NCBI RefSeq assembly: GCF_900114245.1 | Contig: NZ_FOSK01000008.1 | Location: 1-64,000, forward strand | Direction of reading: 5' to 3' | Length of the DNA: 64,000 bases | Source: Pseudovibrio ascidiaceicola | GTDB taxonomy: Bacteria; Pseudomonadota; Alphaproteobacteria; Rhizobiales; Stappiaceae | Part shown: one piece after another, positions 24,952 to 33,574 of the stretch | Layout of the letters: every line of letters starts with the position of its first letter | How positions within the stretch are numbered: position 1 is the stretch's first letter | Program-made: the position numbers and the translations under genes | Notes under the pieces: generated by a model | What the model saw: only the letters and a program-made list of their open reading frames with translations | What the model was told of the DNA's origin: nothing | Databases searched by the model: none

Positions 24952-25827
24952 GTGGCCGCTCATCTGGCGCTTGCCGAAGCTTCCCGTCTGGCCGAGATCT
25001 CTCAGGCCTATGAGCGTGTTGCCCGGCGCCGAACTCTTTATACTCTTTCTCTGCTCGGCCTTTGTGTTCTGTGCATCTTTGGTGGCTTGTTTGTTGCGGA
25101 CCAGGCAAACTCTGGTGGCTTTTGGGCAGGCCTAGATAAATTCTTTGATTATCCGGCCGAGTTGTTCATTGGCGCCTATGAAGAAGGGGTGATTGGACTG
25201 TTCGCACTCGTTCTTCAATACTTCCCGTACCTTGTGGAGACCGTCAATATCGCCTTGGTCTCAACTCTTCTGGCATTCTTTTTGGGCGGGGCGCTGAGTT
25301 TCGTAGCCAGCCGTAATCTGGTGAGCAATCGACTTGGTGTTGCTGTGATGCGCCGGGTGATGGATGTTTTTCGCGCATTCCCAGAGATTGTGATTGCGCT
25401 GCTGCTGGTTCTGATTTTTGGGCCAAGCCCTGTTGCAGCGGTGATCGCGGTGACAACGCATACAATCGGCGCTCTTGCCAAGCAGTTTTCTGAGGTCAAT
25501 GAGAACTGTGACCTGAAGGCTGCTGAGGGCATTCGCAGTGTTGGCGGCAATTGGATGGAGCAAATTCGCTTCGGCATTCTGCCTCAGGTGCTCCCGAACT
25601 TTCTGTCTTACACGCTGCTTCGGCTGGAGGTGAATGTGCGGGCCTCTGCGATCCTTGGATTTGTCGGGGCTGGAGGCCTTGGTGCTGAGTTGAAGATGGT
25701 TGTTGATTGGAACTATGGGGCAGACATTCTTGTCATCATTTTCATGCTGGTTCTTTCAATCACGTCCATCGACTATCTCAGCGGTTGGATGCGGCAAAAA
25801 CTTATTGGTCAGACGGGACAGGTTTGA
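24952..25827 (+). CDS. phnE: Phosphonate ABC transporter permease 1
   Basis: First inner-membrane permease, about 291 residues. One N-terminal membrane segment (LYTLSLLGLCVLCIFGGLFV) is followed by a BPD_transp_1 domain with the coupling loop SEVNENCDLKAAEGIRSVGG and family end GFVGAGGLGAELKM. The start is placed at GTG 24952, eight bases after GGAGG; an in-frame TTG lies at 24937. Its stop overlaps the first ATG of the second permease (TGATG). Confidence 0.9.
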   Translation: MAAHLALAEASRLAEISQAYERVARRRTLYTLSLLGLCVLCIFGGLFVADQANSGGFWAGLDKFFDYPAELFIGAYEEGVIGLFALVLQYFPYLVETVNIALVSTLLAFFLGGALSFVASRNLVSNRLGVAVMRRVMDVFRAFPEIVIALLLVLIFGPSPVAAVIAVTTHTIGALAKQFSEVNENCDLKAAEGIRSVGGNWMEQIRFGILPQVLPNFLSYTLLRLEVNVRASAILGFVGAGGLGAELKMVVDWNYGADILVIIFMLVLSITSIDYLSGWMRQKLIGQTGQV

Positions 25828-27203
25828 TGGAGCGCTCTATGACAGATATTGGTGCCCTGGGTGGGACGTTGCATCATGAAGAGCAGCGACTGGAAGAGCA
25901 GTATCCCGGTGTTCTGGGCCTGGATTTAAAGAAGCGTCTGCTTGGTCCTGTGCTGTCACTGCTGGTTGTTGCCTATCTTACACTCTGCTTTTTTGCGTTT
26001 GATGTTCCTGGCGTGATGGAGAAGGCGCGCGGAGATATGGCGCAACTGTTTGCGCTGGATGCCTATGCTCATAAGGTGCATGCGAAGTACCAGTTCAAGA
26101 AAGCTAATCAGGGGTTTGTTGTCAGCCTGGAGGGCAACAGACGCGCTATATATAAAGAGCAGCCTGACTGGATCGCGCAATCTGCGGGCCAAACGTCTAT
26201 TCTTCTTGGAAATGATGGGGTGCTTCGCTTTGCAGATGATGTGGTGACTTACACTCATCCGGAGTATGAACAGGCTTTTACATTCAAAGTTGGCGACGGG
26301 GTTCCGCAGTTTGTTAGCGGGGCTGATGCCGACTGGTTGAAGGTCTCGAAGACGCAAGTTAATGCGCGACCCTCTTTATATACACGTATCTGGCTGACGA
26401 AGAGCAAGGTTGAGGTGCATCGGTACTTTGGTGGCTGGGAGAATTTCTGGTTCGACTTTGACAGCGGGCTGAACGGGTTGGGTGTTGGTGAGCTGATGTC
26501 ACTGGCGTTCTCTTCGGAAAGGCTAGATCCTGATGTTTCCAACATACGCTTTATGTTCAACGAGTTTTGGATGAATAGCGAGTGGCAGCATGGGGAGGTT
26601 TATTTCGCATTGCTGCAAACTCTCATTATGGCTGTGGTTGGTACTTTGATTGCGGGTATTTTAGCGTTGCCGCTTGCATTTGCTGCGGCAGCCAATGTCA
26701 ATCCGGTTAAACTGGCTCGGACAGGCGTGCGCAGGTTCTTCGATTTTCTGCGCGGCGTCGACATGCTTATCTGGTCTCTCATCTTTATACGTGCGTTTGG
26801 GCTTGGGCCACTTTCCGGTATATTCGCGATCTTCTTCACCGACACGGGTACCTTCGGCAAGTTGTTCTCTGAAGCGATAGAGAATGCTGACAAAAAGCAG
26901 GCGGAAGGTGTGCAGGCAACGGGAGCTTCTCCGGTTCAGAAATACCGGTTCGGACTGTTCCCGCAAATCTTGCCTCTCTTTATATCTCAGATGCTTTATT
27001 ATCTGGAGAGCAATACGCGTAGTGCCACCGTGATTGGAGCATTGGGAGCAGGGGGGATTGGCCTTAAGCTGATTGAGACCATGCGGACCAGACAGGATTG
27101 GGAGAACACTCTCTACCTGATCTTTCTGATCATTGTCGTGGTGATGATGATGGATCAGCTCTCCGGATGGTTACGTCGCAAACTCATTGAAGGCCAAGCC
27201 TAG
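25827..27203 (+). CDS. phnE: Phosphonate ABC transporter permease 2, with extra periplasmic domain
   Basis: Second PhnE-type permease, 458 residues, larger than PhnE1. An N-terminal membrane segment (LLGPVLSLLVVAYLTLCFFAF) leads to a probable periplasmic region of about 200 residues (roughly 60-255) rich in Trp and Asp, then a BPD_transp_1 domain with EAIENADKKQAEGVQATGAS and GALGAGGIGLKL. Alphaproteobacterial PhnE2 proteins often carry such an insert. The ATG at 25839, after GGAGCG, is an alternative start. No C-P lyase genes follow in this window, so the breakdown enzymes must be elsewhere or the substrate is phosphate-like. Confidence 0.9.
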   Translation: MERSMTDIGALGGTLHHEEQRLEEQYPGVLGLDLKKRLLGPVLSLLVVAYLTLCFFAFDVPGVMEKARGDMAQLFALDAYAHKVHAKYQFKKANQGFVVSLEGNRRAIYKEQPDWIAQSAGQTSILLGNDGVLRFADDVVTYTHPEYEQAFTFKVGDGVPQFVSGADADWLKVSKTQVNARPSLYTRIWLTKSKVEVHRYFGGWENFWFDFDSGLNGLGVGELMSLAFSSERLDPDVSNIRFMFNEFWMNSEWQHGEVYFALLQTLIMAVVGTLIAGILALPLAFAAAANVNPVKLARTGVRRFFDFLRGVDMLIWSLIFIRAFGLGPLSGIFAIFFTDTGTFGKLFSEAIENADKKQAEGVQATGASPVQKYRFGLFPQILPLFISQMLYYLESNTRSATVIGALGAGGIGLKLIETMRTRQDWENTLYLIFLIIVVVMMMDQLSGWLRRKLIEGQA

Positions 27204-27229
27204 CGTAAAGCACTTAGCTTTTTGGAGGA

Positions 27230-27258
27230 GGGCAGTCACTCAAGTGGCCGCCCTTTTT
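27230..27258 (+). terminator. phn operon intrinsic terminator
   Basis: GGGCAGTCA...TGGCCGCCC stem with one mismatch and one wobble pair, followed by TTTTT, 26 bases past the phnE2 stop. Confidence 0.75.
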
Positions 27259-27966
27259 CCTTTTGGAGGTCTGTGAGTGGTTTCTTACGTGAAAAGTGCT
27301 GGCTGAGGTGGATTTGTCCACACTAGGTAGGCCATAGGAATTTGCGGGGATCTAGATCGTCTGAGTGCAATATTTCTAAGTGTATTCTTCTAACTTGTTG
27401 ATTTTACTCGATTTTCAGGTTTCGTGTAGAAATGGCGCGCTTTGTATAAAAAAAATTGATGTATTTGGTTCGAGAGTTTGTGTTGATGTATAGTGGTGAT
27501 AATTTGTTCCTATCTTCGCAAAATTAGACATTGATGAAGCGGATTTATACGTGAATAAGTAATGCCTTATGTCTCATTTTCTTATTTGATGCCATATCTA
27601 GCTCCAGTAAATCTATAGCACTTCAAATTATCACAATAATTTATGTTTTAAATCTTCATTTTTGCTTTGAAAAGGGTGGCTGCAGATGTGTGTTACCAAT
27701 CTGTAGCTGGATTAATTCCCTGAATTCCCTGTGTTATTTGTGCCACATCGCATTCCGATAGTTTTCAAACTTCATTTGAATCGTTGATTAAAAACTAAAG
27801 ATCACAAATATTGATGCTGTGAACAGCGCGGGGCGCACTCAACGGCGCCCGCTGAATTAATCGATGTTTTAAACATTGCTTTGATCGGCAAGCGCAAGTG
27901 GGGAGCCAGAGTGGTCAGGGATCGACATGTGGTCGAGCTGCTCCGGTTTTAAAGAAAGTTAGAATT
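27259..27966. other. Long AT-rich leader region of the first porin
   Basis: About 700 bases without a supportable ORF, AT-rich, with stops in all frames. It probably contains the porin promoter and a long 5' leader; such regions often host regulatory small RNAs in alphaproteobacteria (inference). No clear terminator-like hairpin seen. Confidence 0.5.
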
Positions 27967-29124
27967 ATGAATTTCAAGGCTATCGCAATCGCAGCAGCTG
28001 CTGCAGCTGCTGCAACTTCCGTTCAGGCTGCTGACCTTCCAGCTGACATCGCACCAGTAGACTACGTTCGCATCAATGATGCATACGGTGCAGGTTTCTT
28101 CGTACTGCCAGGTACTGAAACAGCAATCAAAATCGGCGGTCGCATCCGTGTTGAAGCACGCTTTACAGACCTGCTGGACGATGAAGATTACAGCAGAGAA
28201 GACAACAACCACAACTTCCGTTCCCGTGCAAACCTGCGTATTGATACCCGTACACAGTCTGAGCTGGGTCTGATCCGTACATACATGGATTTCCAGTACA
28301 CTTCTAATTCCGATTCACGCGATGCTGAAGGTGTTAAGCTGGACAAAGGTTATGTTCAGATTGGTGGTTTCACTTTCGGTCTTGCGACTTCTGCATTCGA
28401 TCTTTGGACTGGCGAACTGGCTTCCAACCTGTTTGACCGTCACTTGGCTGATGACACCGTATGGCAGGCATCCTACACCCATGCATTGGGTAATGGCCTG
28501 ACGATTGCTGCGTCTATTGAAGACAACGCTGACCGTGAGCAGGGCGTAGACATCGGTACCGATGACCTTAATAAAGCAGGTAACACTCTTCCTTCCTTCG
28601 TTGCGAAGGTTCTGTTGAATCAAGGGTGGGGCTATGCTGGTCTTTCTGGTGCTGTAACCAAAGTTGATACATCAGTTGGTCGTGACTCCTCTGAAGTTGG
28701 ATACGCTGTTGCCGGTGCTGTTGGTTTCAATCTTGACATGATTGCTCCTGGTGACGTGATTAATTTCCAGGCTGCTTATGCAGATGGTGCTATGGCTTAT
28801 GTTGGTGCTGAAGGCGATGTCGCAGACGCAGTCCTCGACGCTGATGGTGACATTGAAACCAATAAAGCTTGGTCCGTTGCTGGTGGTTATATGCACAACT
28901 GGACAAGTGAACTGTCTTCAGGTGTAGAAGCTTCCTACCTAGATGTTGAAGCTGGTGCTGGCGATGCTGACTTCAATCAGGTTGTTGTAGCTGGTACTCT
29001 TGAGTACCGTCCAGTTTCCGGTCTGCTGTTCTCTGCAGGCGCTGGTTGGAAGCAGGATGATGTCGATGGTGCATCTAAAGAAGATGCTGGTGTCTTAAAC
29101 TTCCGCGTACAGCGTTCTTTCTAA
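27967..29124 (+). CDS. Porin (Porin_2 family), paralogue 1
   Basis: Outer-membrane general diffusion porin of the Omp2/RopA type, 385 residues. The signal peptide (1-22) contains an Ala-rich run and ends SVQA-ADLP. The mature start PVDYVRINDAYGAGFFVLPG and GGRIRVEARF are family hallmarks, and the last residue is Phe (FRVQRSF), as needed for BAM insertion. Odd: the Cys pair conserved in its neighbours (ACDAF...DTC) is replaced by N and A here, so it lacks the N-terminal disulfide. The ATG at 27967 gives a normal signal peptide; the open frame upstream to 27898 does not. Confidence 0.93.
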   Translation: MNFKAIAIAAAAAAAATSVQAADLPADIAPVDYVRINDAYGAGFFVLPGTETAIKIGGRIRVEARFTDLLDDEDYSREDNNHNFRSRANLRIDTRTQSELGLIRTYMDFQYTSNSDSRDAEGVKLDKGYVQIGGFTFGLATSAFDLWTGELASNLFDRHLADDTVWQASYTHALGNGLTIAASIEDNADREQGVDIGTDDLNKAGNTLPSFVAKVLLNQGWGYAGLSGAVTKVDTSVGRDSSEVGYAVAGAVGFNLDMIAPGDVINFQAAYADGAMAYVGAEGDVADAVLDADGDIETNKAWSVAGGYMHNWTSELSSGVEASYLDVEAGAGDADFNQVVVAGTLEYRPVSGLLFSAGAGWKQDDVDGASKEDAGVLNFRVQRSF

Positions 29125-29189
29125 GGCTGACTTAAGCCTCAGACCCTCATTGGACTTTCAATAATCCTGATTTTCCAATGACTCTCATT

Positions 29190-29217
29190 CCCGGTGGTGT
29201 CCAAAACCACCGGGTTC
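29190..29217 (+). terminator. Terminator hairpin of porin 1
   Basis: A perfect 9-bp stem CCCGGTGGT / ACCACCGGG, followed by only TTCC. A very similar arrangement (ATCCTGAT, pyrimidine-rich stretch, then a GGCGG stem) occurs again at 33268-33318. Confidence 0.6.
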
Positions 29218-29734
29218 CTCTGTTCTAGGGTATGCATAGGTAAATAAGCTTGCCTATTTCTATTTTGAATTTGCATATTAAATTTTAGTTGGCATTTTAA
29301 TCCCCAAGGCGCGAATTTTTGCGCCCGTTCTGTGGGATTATGTTTTTTTAGCAATTAAATGTACTAATCTAGACATATCAATGTTGCATTTAATATTTGT
29401 ATTTCAACGGGTTAATGAAAATTAGAATGCCTATGATCTGTGGCGTCCGAGTTGAGTGTTTCGAGCATCCATAGAACCTGTTGTGTCAAAAAAAACACAC
29501 TACTTTAGCGTGGTGACGTTTCTCCCCTTTCAAACTACTAGGTTGATATTGCGATCTTCCATCTCGTCGGGCATCAATATGTCCATCGACGCGGTCGAGC
29601 CGATTGATTGCTTTGCTAAATTATGGCGAGCCTTTCTGGTTCTCGTGTCGCAGGGAAAAGAGGAAATGTGAGCTGCTCCAAACAGGTCACGCCAGTTTCT
29701 TCTTTCTATTGAGAGACATTGGAAGGTCAGGATT
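29218..29734. other. Spacer and leader between porins 1 and 2
   Basis: AT-rich, no supportable ORF. A run of eight A at about 29489-29496 and the leader before the porin 2 ribosome site (GGAAGGTCAGGATT) lie here. Confidence 0.5.
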
Positions 29735-30820
29735 ATGAACGTTAAAACTCTTGCACTCGCTGCAGCAGCTGCTGCAGCTGCAACTTCTGCACAGGCTGCA
29801 GATCTGCCACTCGCTGCTGAGCCAGTAAACTACGTAAAAGCATGTGACGCATTCGGCGCTGGTTACTTCCAGCTACCAGGCAAAGACACCTGCATCAAAC
29901 TCGGCGGTCGTATCCGTGCGCAGTATGTAACTCACAATCTCAATGAGAAACTTGAAGATGTTGCCAATGACTACGAAGCATACGTTCGTGGTTATGTGTA
30001 CTTCACTTCTATGACAGCGACCGACTTCGGTACAATCAAAACCTATACTGAATTGGAAGCTCGTTGGACAGAAGATGGCGAGCGCCAGGGTGTACGTGGA
30101 AATGATGCATGGATCCAGCTCGGAACCGACTATGGCTCTTTCCTGTTCGGTCGCGAGGGTTCTGCGTTTGACGAGTTCACTGGCTACACATGGATCGGTC
30201 CAGTTGGCGGTGCTTGGTCTGATACAGCAACTCTGCAGGCATCTTTCACTGCAGATCTGGGTAATGGCTTTACAGCGACAGCTTCTCTTGAAGACTCCAG
30301 CTACCGCGGTGGTGACGAGAATGCAGTTGATTTCGTCGGTGCTCTGAAACTTTCCCAAGGTTGGGGCTCTTTCAAATTGGCTGGTGCTGCGCACAACAAA
30401 GCTGATGGAGATGGTTACGGCTATGCAGCCGGTGCAACTGCGTCCTTTAACCTTGATATGGTTAAAGAGGGAACTGAAGTTACCTTCCAGGCACAGTACG
30501 CTGATGAAGCTGGAAGCTACATCGGTGTTGATGAAGATCTCATCAATGTAGAATTCACTAAAGGCTATAACCTTTCTGCTGGTCTCGAGACCTCTTTGAC
30601 AGAAAAAGTGTCTGCGCAGCTTGATCTTGCTTATATCGACGTAGAATCTACTATCTCTGACGAGGAAGTCCAAGCTTACAGTGTGAACGGTTCTGTTGTT
30701 TACTCTCCAGTTGCAGGTCTCGGTCTTGCACTTGCTGCAGGTTGGGCAGATGGTGAAGTCAATGATGTGGACGTTGACGATGTAATTCAGGTTGGTGGAC
30801 GTGTGCAGTACACTTTCTAA
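29735..30820 (+). CDS. Porin (Porin_2 family), paralogue 2
   Basis: 361-residue outer-membrane porin. Signal peptide MNVKTLALAAAAAAAATSAQA; mature start ADLPLAAEPVNYVKACDAFG with the conserved Cys pair (C in KACDAF, C in KDTCIK); the barrel ends VGGRVQYTF. Asp/Glu-rich loops suggest a cation-permeable channel (weak inference). Nearest to porin 3 in its N-terminal 60 residues. A strong GGAAGGTCAGG precedes the ATG and a T8-tailed terminator follows, so it is transcribed alone. Confidence 0.93.
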   Translation: MNVKTLALAAAAAAAATSAQAADLPLAAEPVNYVKACDAFGAGYFQLPGKDTCIKLGGRIRAQYVTHNLNEKLEDVANDYEAYVRGYVYFTSMTATDFGTIKTYTELEARWTEDGERQGVRGNDAWIQLGTDYGSFLFGREGSAFDEFTGYTWIGPVGGAWSDTATLQASFTADLGNGFTATASLEDSSYRGGDENAVDFVGALKLSQGWGSFKLAGAAHNKADGDGYGYAAGATASFNLDMVKEGTEVTFQAQYADEAGSYIGVDEDLINVEFTKGYNLSAGLETSLTEKVSAQLDLAYIDVESTISDEEVQAYSVNGSVVYSPVAGLGLALAAGWADGEVNDVDVDDVIQVGGRVQYTF

Positions 30821-30863
30821 TCTGATATAAAAACTTGATAGCTTAGCGGTTATCTATTTTGGA

Positions 30864-30897
30864 GCCTCGGCAACTTTGGTTGGCGAGGCTTTTTTTT
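30864..30897 (+). terminator. Intrinsic terminator of porin 2
   Basis: An 11-bp stem with one mismatch (GCCTCGGCAAC / GTTGGCGAGGC) and a run of eight T. Confidence 0.9.
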
Positions 30898-31975
30898 GTT
30901 AGCAAGACAAACCTACATCTGCGGTGAGAGGTTGGAAGAGTTCTACATTTTGAATATGAGATTGATTGCGCTGCAAGCAGTTCGTTTAAAATTTGTGGTA
31001 ACCTATAGATTTTTGAGGTAGCTGTTGGGTTTGAAGTGCTGAAATAAAACGCTGAACTTACTTAATTAAAGCAATGGTTCGCTGAAGTGATATCAGGCTT
31101 CTAATCTTGTTTGTTGTTGTATATTTATTTGATAGAAAATTTTGCTCGTATCATAAGGGCAAACTACTTCGAGTGGCCCAAATGAGACATTTTAAGTCTC
31201 TATCTGTGGTGAAGGTCTTCGATCTGCCCGTCGCAGAACAGATAATAACTTGAGTGAGCTTGTTGCACTCAAGCTTAAGAACGATCTACGTCTTACGATG
31301 TTTGATGTTTCTACCTTCGATCCAAAGCTTGCAGCGGCTATTGGGGGGGGATTGAGCTGCCTAAGTCAAAGCTCTCCAAATCTGTTGCCTATACCTCCGC
31401 GCTGATGAGAGGCGGATGCTTAAGTATTTCCAACTCACACTCGAAAGCGCTCAGACTTGAGTTAATTTCCTTGCCTAAAGCTGTGGGTTTATTCACAAAA
31501 AGAGTAGTGATATCGGCGTGTAGAAATGATTGGGAGGTCTTTTTAGATCGTTCTATACATTAGCCAATCTTATTTTAGGTGATGAAAATTTAAGTTATTG
31601 AAGTAATAGGTTTAATCTGAATTCACCTAGCTGTGACTGTATGTTTCGGCGACATTTCGCGGGCTGTGTTGCATAACTTTAACACTCAATATTTCAACTC
31701 CTGCCTGAATTTCATGTTGTAAAAAACACACACGTTAAAAATGTCAAATAGAAAAAGGCAAGAGGCGCATCTTATTGGGCTTGCCTAATTCTCCTAACCT
31801 TGTAATTTCTCCTCACGAACCTTCAGGGGGCTTTCTCTTCAAGTAGGCACTTGATTTGAGGCGGAAGGTTCACGGGGACAGTTCAGACACGCTTGATGAC
31901 GGTGCATGCACCTGAATTGCGGTTTGATGATCTGTTTTAAATAAAGTTTAAAATCCATATTATGGGAAGCTTGTG
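30898..31975. other. 1.1-kb spacer between porins 2 and 3, with possible gene relic
   Basis: No intact gene. On the plus strand about 31248-31560 can be read as LKNDLRLTMFDVSTFDPKLA, AAIGGG, then after a one-base shift at an eight-G run (around 31345-31353) IELPKSKLSKSVAYTSALMR onward; I do not recognise it. Nearer porin 3, GAACCTTC (31817-31824) and GAAGGTTC (31864-31871) enclose a smaller hairpin (CAAGT/ACTTG), giving a structured leader. Confidence 0.4.
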
Positions 31976-33088
31976 ATGAACTTCAAGAAAATCGCTATCG
32001 CAGCAGCTGCTGCAGCAGCTGCAACTCCAGCAATGGCTGCTGACCTTCCAGTAGTTGCTGAGCCAGTAAACTACGTACAGGCATGTGACGCATTCGGCGC
32101 TGGCTACTTCCAGCTGCCAGGTCAGGACACTTGTGTTCGCGTACACGGTCGTATCCGTACACAGTGGACTTCGCATGATCTGACTGAAAGCCTTTCTACT
32201 GCGAACCCTTATTCAACACTTGCTCGTGGTTATGTTTACCTGGAGTCCATGACCGCTACAGAAATGATGTCAATTAAGACATACACTGAGCTGACTGCAT
32301 CTTGGGATGAGTCTTCAGAAGACACTCTTGGTATGGGTGACGCATATCTTCAGCTCGGCTTTGATAATGTTTCTGTTCTTCTTGGCCGTACTGGTTCCGT
32401 ATTCAATACCTTTGGCGGTTACTCTGAAATCGGCGTAATTGGTGTTACATCTGGTGGTGAAGACACCATGCAGATTTCTGCTTCCACTTCTCTGGGTAAC
32501 GGTTTCACTGCAGAGTTTGCTCTGGAAGATGCAGAAGCCTACGGCGGTGCGATGAACCGTTCTGATTTCGTTGGTGCACTTTCTGTAACACAGGGCATGT
32601 TCACTGGTAATGTGTCTGCAGCTGCTCACGCATTCTCTAACGATGAATATGGCTTTGCAGTTGCTGGTTCTTTGGAAGTTGCTGCAACTGATGCCGTGAA
32701 GTTTGGCTTTGGCGCAACTTACGCAAAAGATGCACTTGCTTACGCAGCAGGTTCAGCTAACAATGATATTCTCCCAATTGCAGAACGTCTGGCAATTGGT
32801 GAAGCTGATGAAGTTGGTACAACTTCTTACGTAATTGCTGCGGGTGTTGAAGTTGCAGCCACAGACAAAGTTACCTTGGCACTTGACGGTTCTTATGCAA
32901 ACTATGATATCGGCAGCGAGATTGACTTCAATCAGACCGTAGTTAACGGTTCTATTGCGTACGCACCAGTTGCAGGCATGGTTATTGCTCTGGATGCTGG
33001 CTGGACACGCGTAGAAGCTGAAGTTGGCAGCGATGATTTTGATGGTGACTCTGCACAGGTTGCTGCTCGCGTACAGTACTCCTTCTAA
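31976..33088 (+). CDS. Porin (Porin_2 family), paralogue 3
   Basis: 370-residue outer-membrane porin. Signal peptide MNFKKIAIAAAAAAAATPAMA; mature start ADLPVVAEPVNYVQACDAFG; both N-terminal Cys present; C-terminal Phe (ARVQYSF). Compared with paralogue 2 it has R-V-H-G-R in place of K-L-G-G-R after the second Cys, and divergent barrel and loops. A GTG three bases upstream is in frame, but the ATG is preferred. Its leader contains a long inverted repeat (31817-31871). Confidence 0.93.
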   Translation: MNFKKIAIAAAAAAAATPAMAADLPVVAEPVNYVQACDAFGAGYFQLPGQDTCVRVHGRIRTQWTSHDLTESLSTANPYSTLARGYVYLESMTATEMMSIKTYTELTASWDESSEDTLGMGDAYLQLGFDNVSVLLGRTGSVFNTFGGYSEIGVIGVTSGGEDTMQISASTSLGNGFTAEFALEDAEAYGGAMNRSDFVGALSVTQGMFTGNVSAAAHAFSNDEYGFAVAGSLEVAATDAVKFGFGATYAKDALAYAAGSANNDILPIAERLAIGEADEVGTTSYVIAAGVEVAATDKVTLALDGSYANYDIGSEIDFNQTVVNGSIAYAPVAGMVIALDAGWTRVEAEVGSDDFDGDSAQVAARVQYSF

Positions 33089-33104
33089 GATTTCTTAGAT
33101 TGAG

Positions 33105-33137
33105 GGTCTCGGCGGCGGTGTCGCCGGGACCACTTTT
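33105..33137 (+). terminator. Intrinsic terminator of porin 3
   Basis: A 10-bp stem (GGTCTCGGCG / CGCCGGGACC, one wobble pair), then ACTTTT. Confidence 0.8.
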
Positions 33138-33293
33138 ATAAAGCCTTGATGTGATACTTGCCACAGAATTGCGTATGCGGTGGGTATAGATAGGTATCAC
33201 TTCAAGATTTTATGAGTTTTGGTTTCGCTCAAAACCTTCTAATCTATATCTGGTTGAAGTTCATATATCCTGATCTTTCAATCAGTCTCTCAG

Positions 33294-33322
33294 GCCCGGC
33301 GGTTCCAACCCGCCGGGCTTTC
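33294..33322 (+). terminator. Orphan second terminator after porin 3
   Basis: A perfect 9-bp stem (GCCCGGCGG / CCGCCGGGC) followed by TTTCCC, about 160 bases beyond the porin 3 terminator with no gene between. The sequence before it (ATCCTGATCTTTCAATCAGTCTCTCA) resembles the stretch before the porin 1 terminator, suggesting a leftover of a lost or recombined porin copy. Confidence 0.65.
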
Positions 33323-33574
33323 CCATTTGTGCGTAGTACTCAAGTTTTCAATGAGTATTACGATTTGGTGACCTCTCCAGCTGCGAAATTTTGCTCAGTT
33401 AAACTTCCTGCTCGTTTTGATTGGGTGAGAAAATCCTGCCTAATCCATAGTAATTGCGAAAATTGAACCTTGGCGTAATTGTCTAGTTGCACAGGGGTAG
33501 TCATTGCAGCTGATTTTGATCACTGCATTTGTGGGCATTGGGCTACTCCGAGTGACGGATGGAGGTTCAATACT
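33323..33574. other. Leader region of porin 4
   Basis: Non-coding; an open frame extends from 33479 into porin 4 but lacks a signal peptide and a ribosome site. GGAGG at 33561-33565 is the porin 4 ribosome site. Confidence 0.5.

Noticed and set aside
31340-31356. Eight-G run as a functional phase-variation switch
   Set aside because: No intact gene on either side that it could switch; kept only as a low-interest relic.
33212-33466. 84-residue plus-strand ORF between porins 3 and 4
   Set aside because: It spans the orphan terminator hairpin and has no domain.
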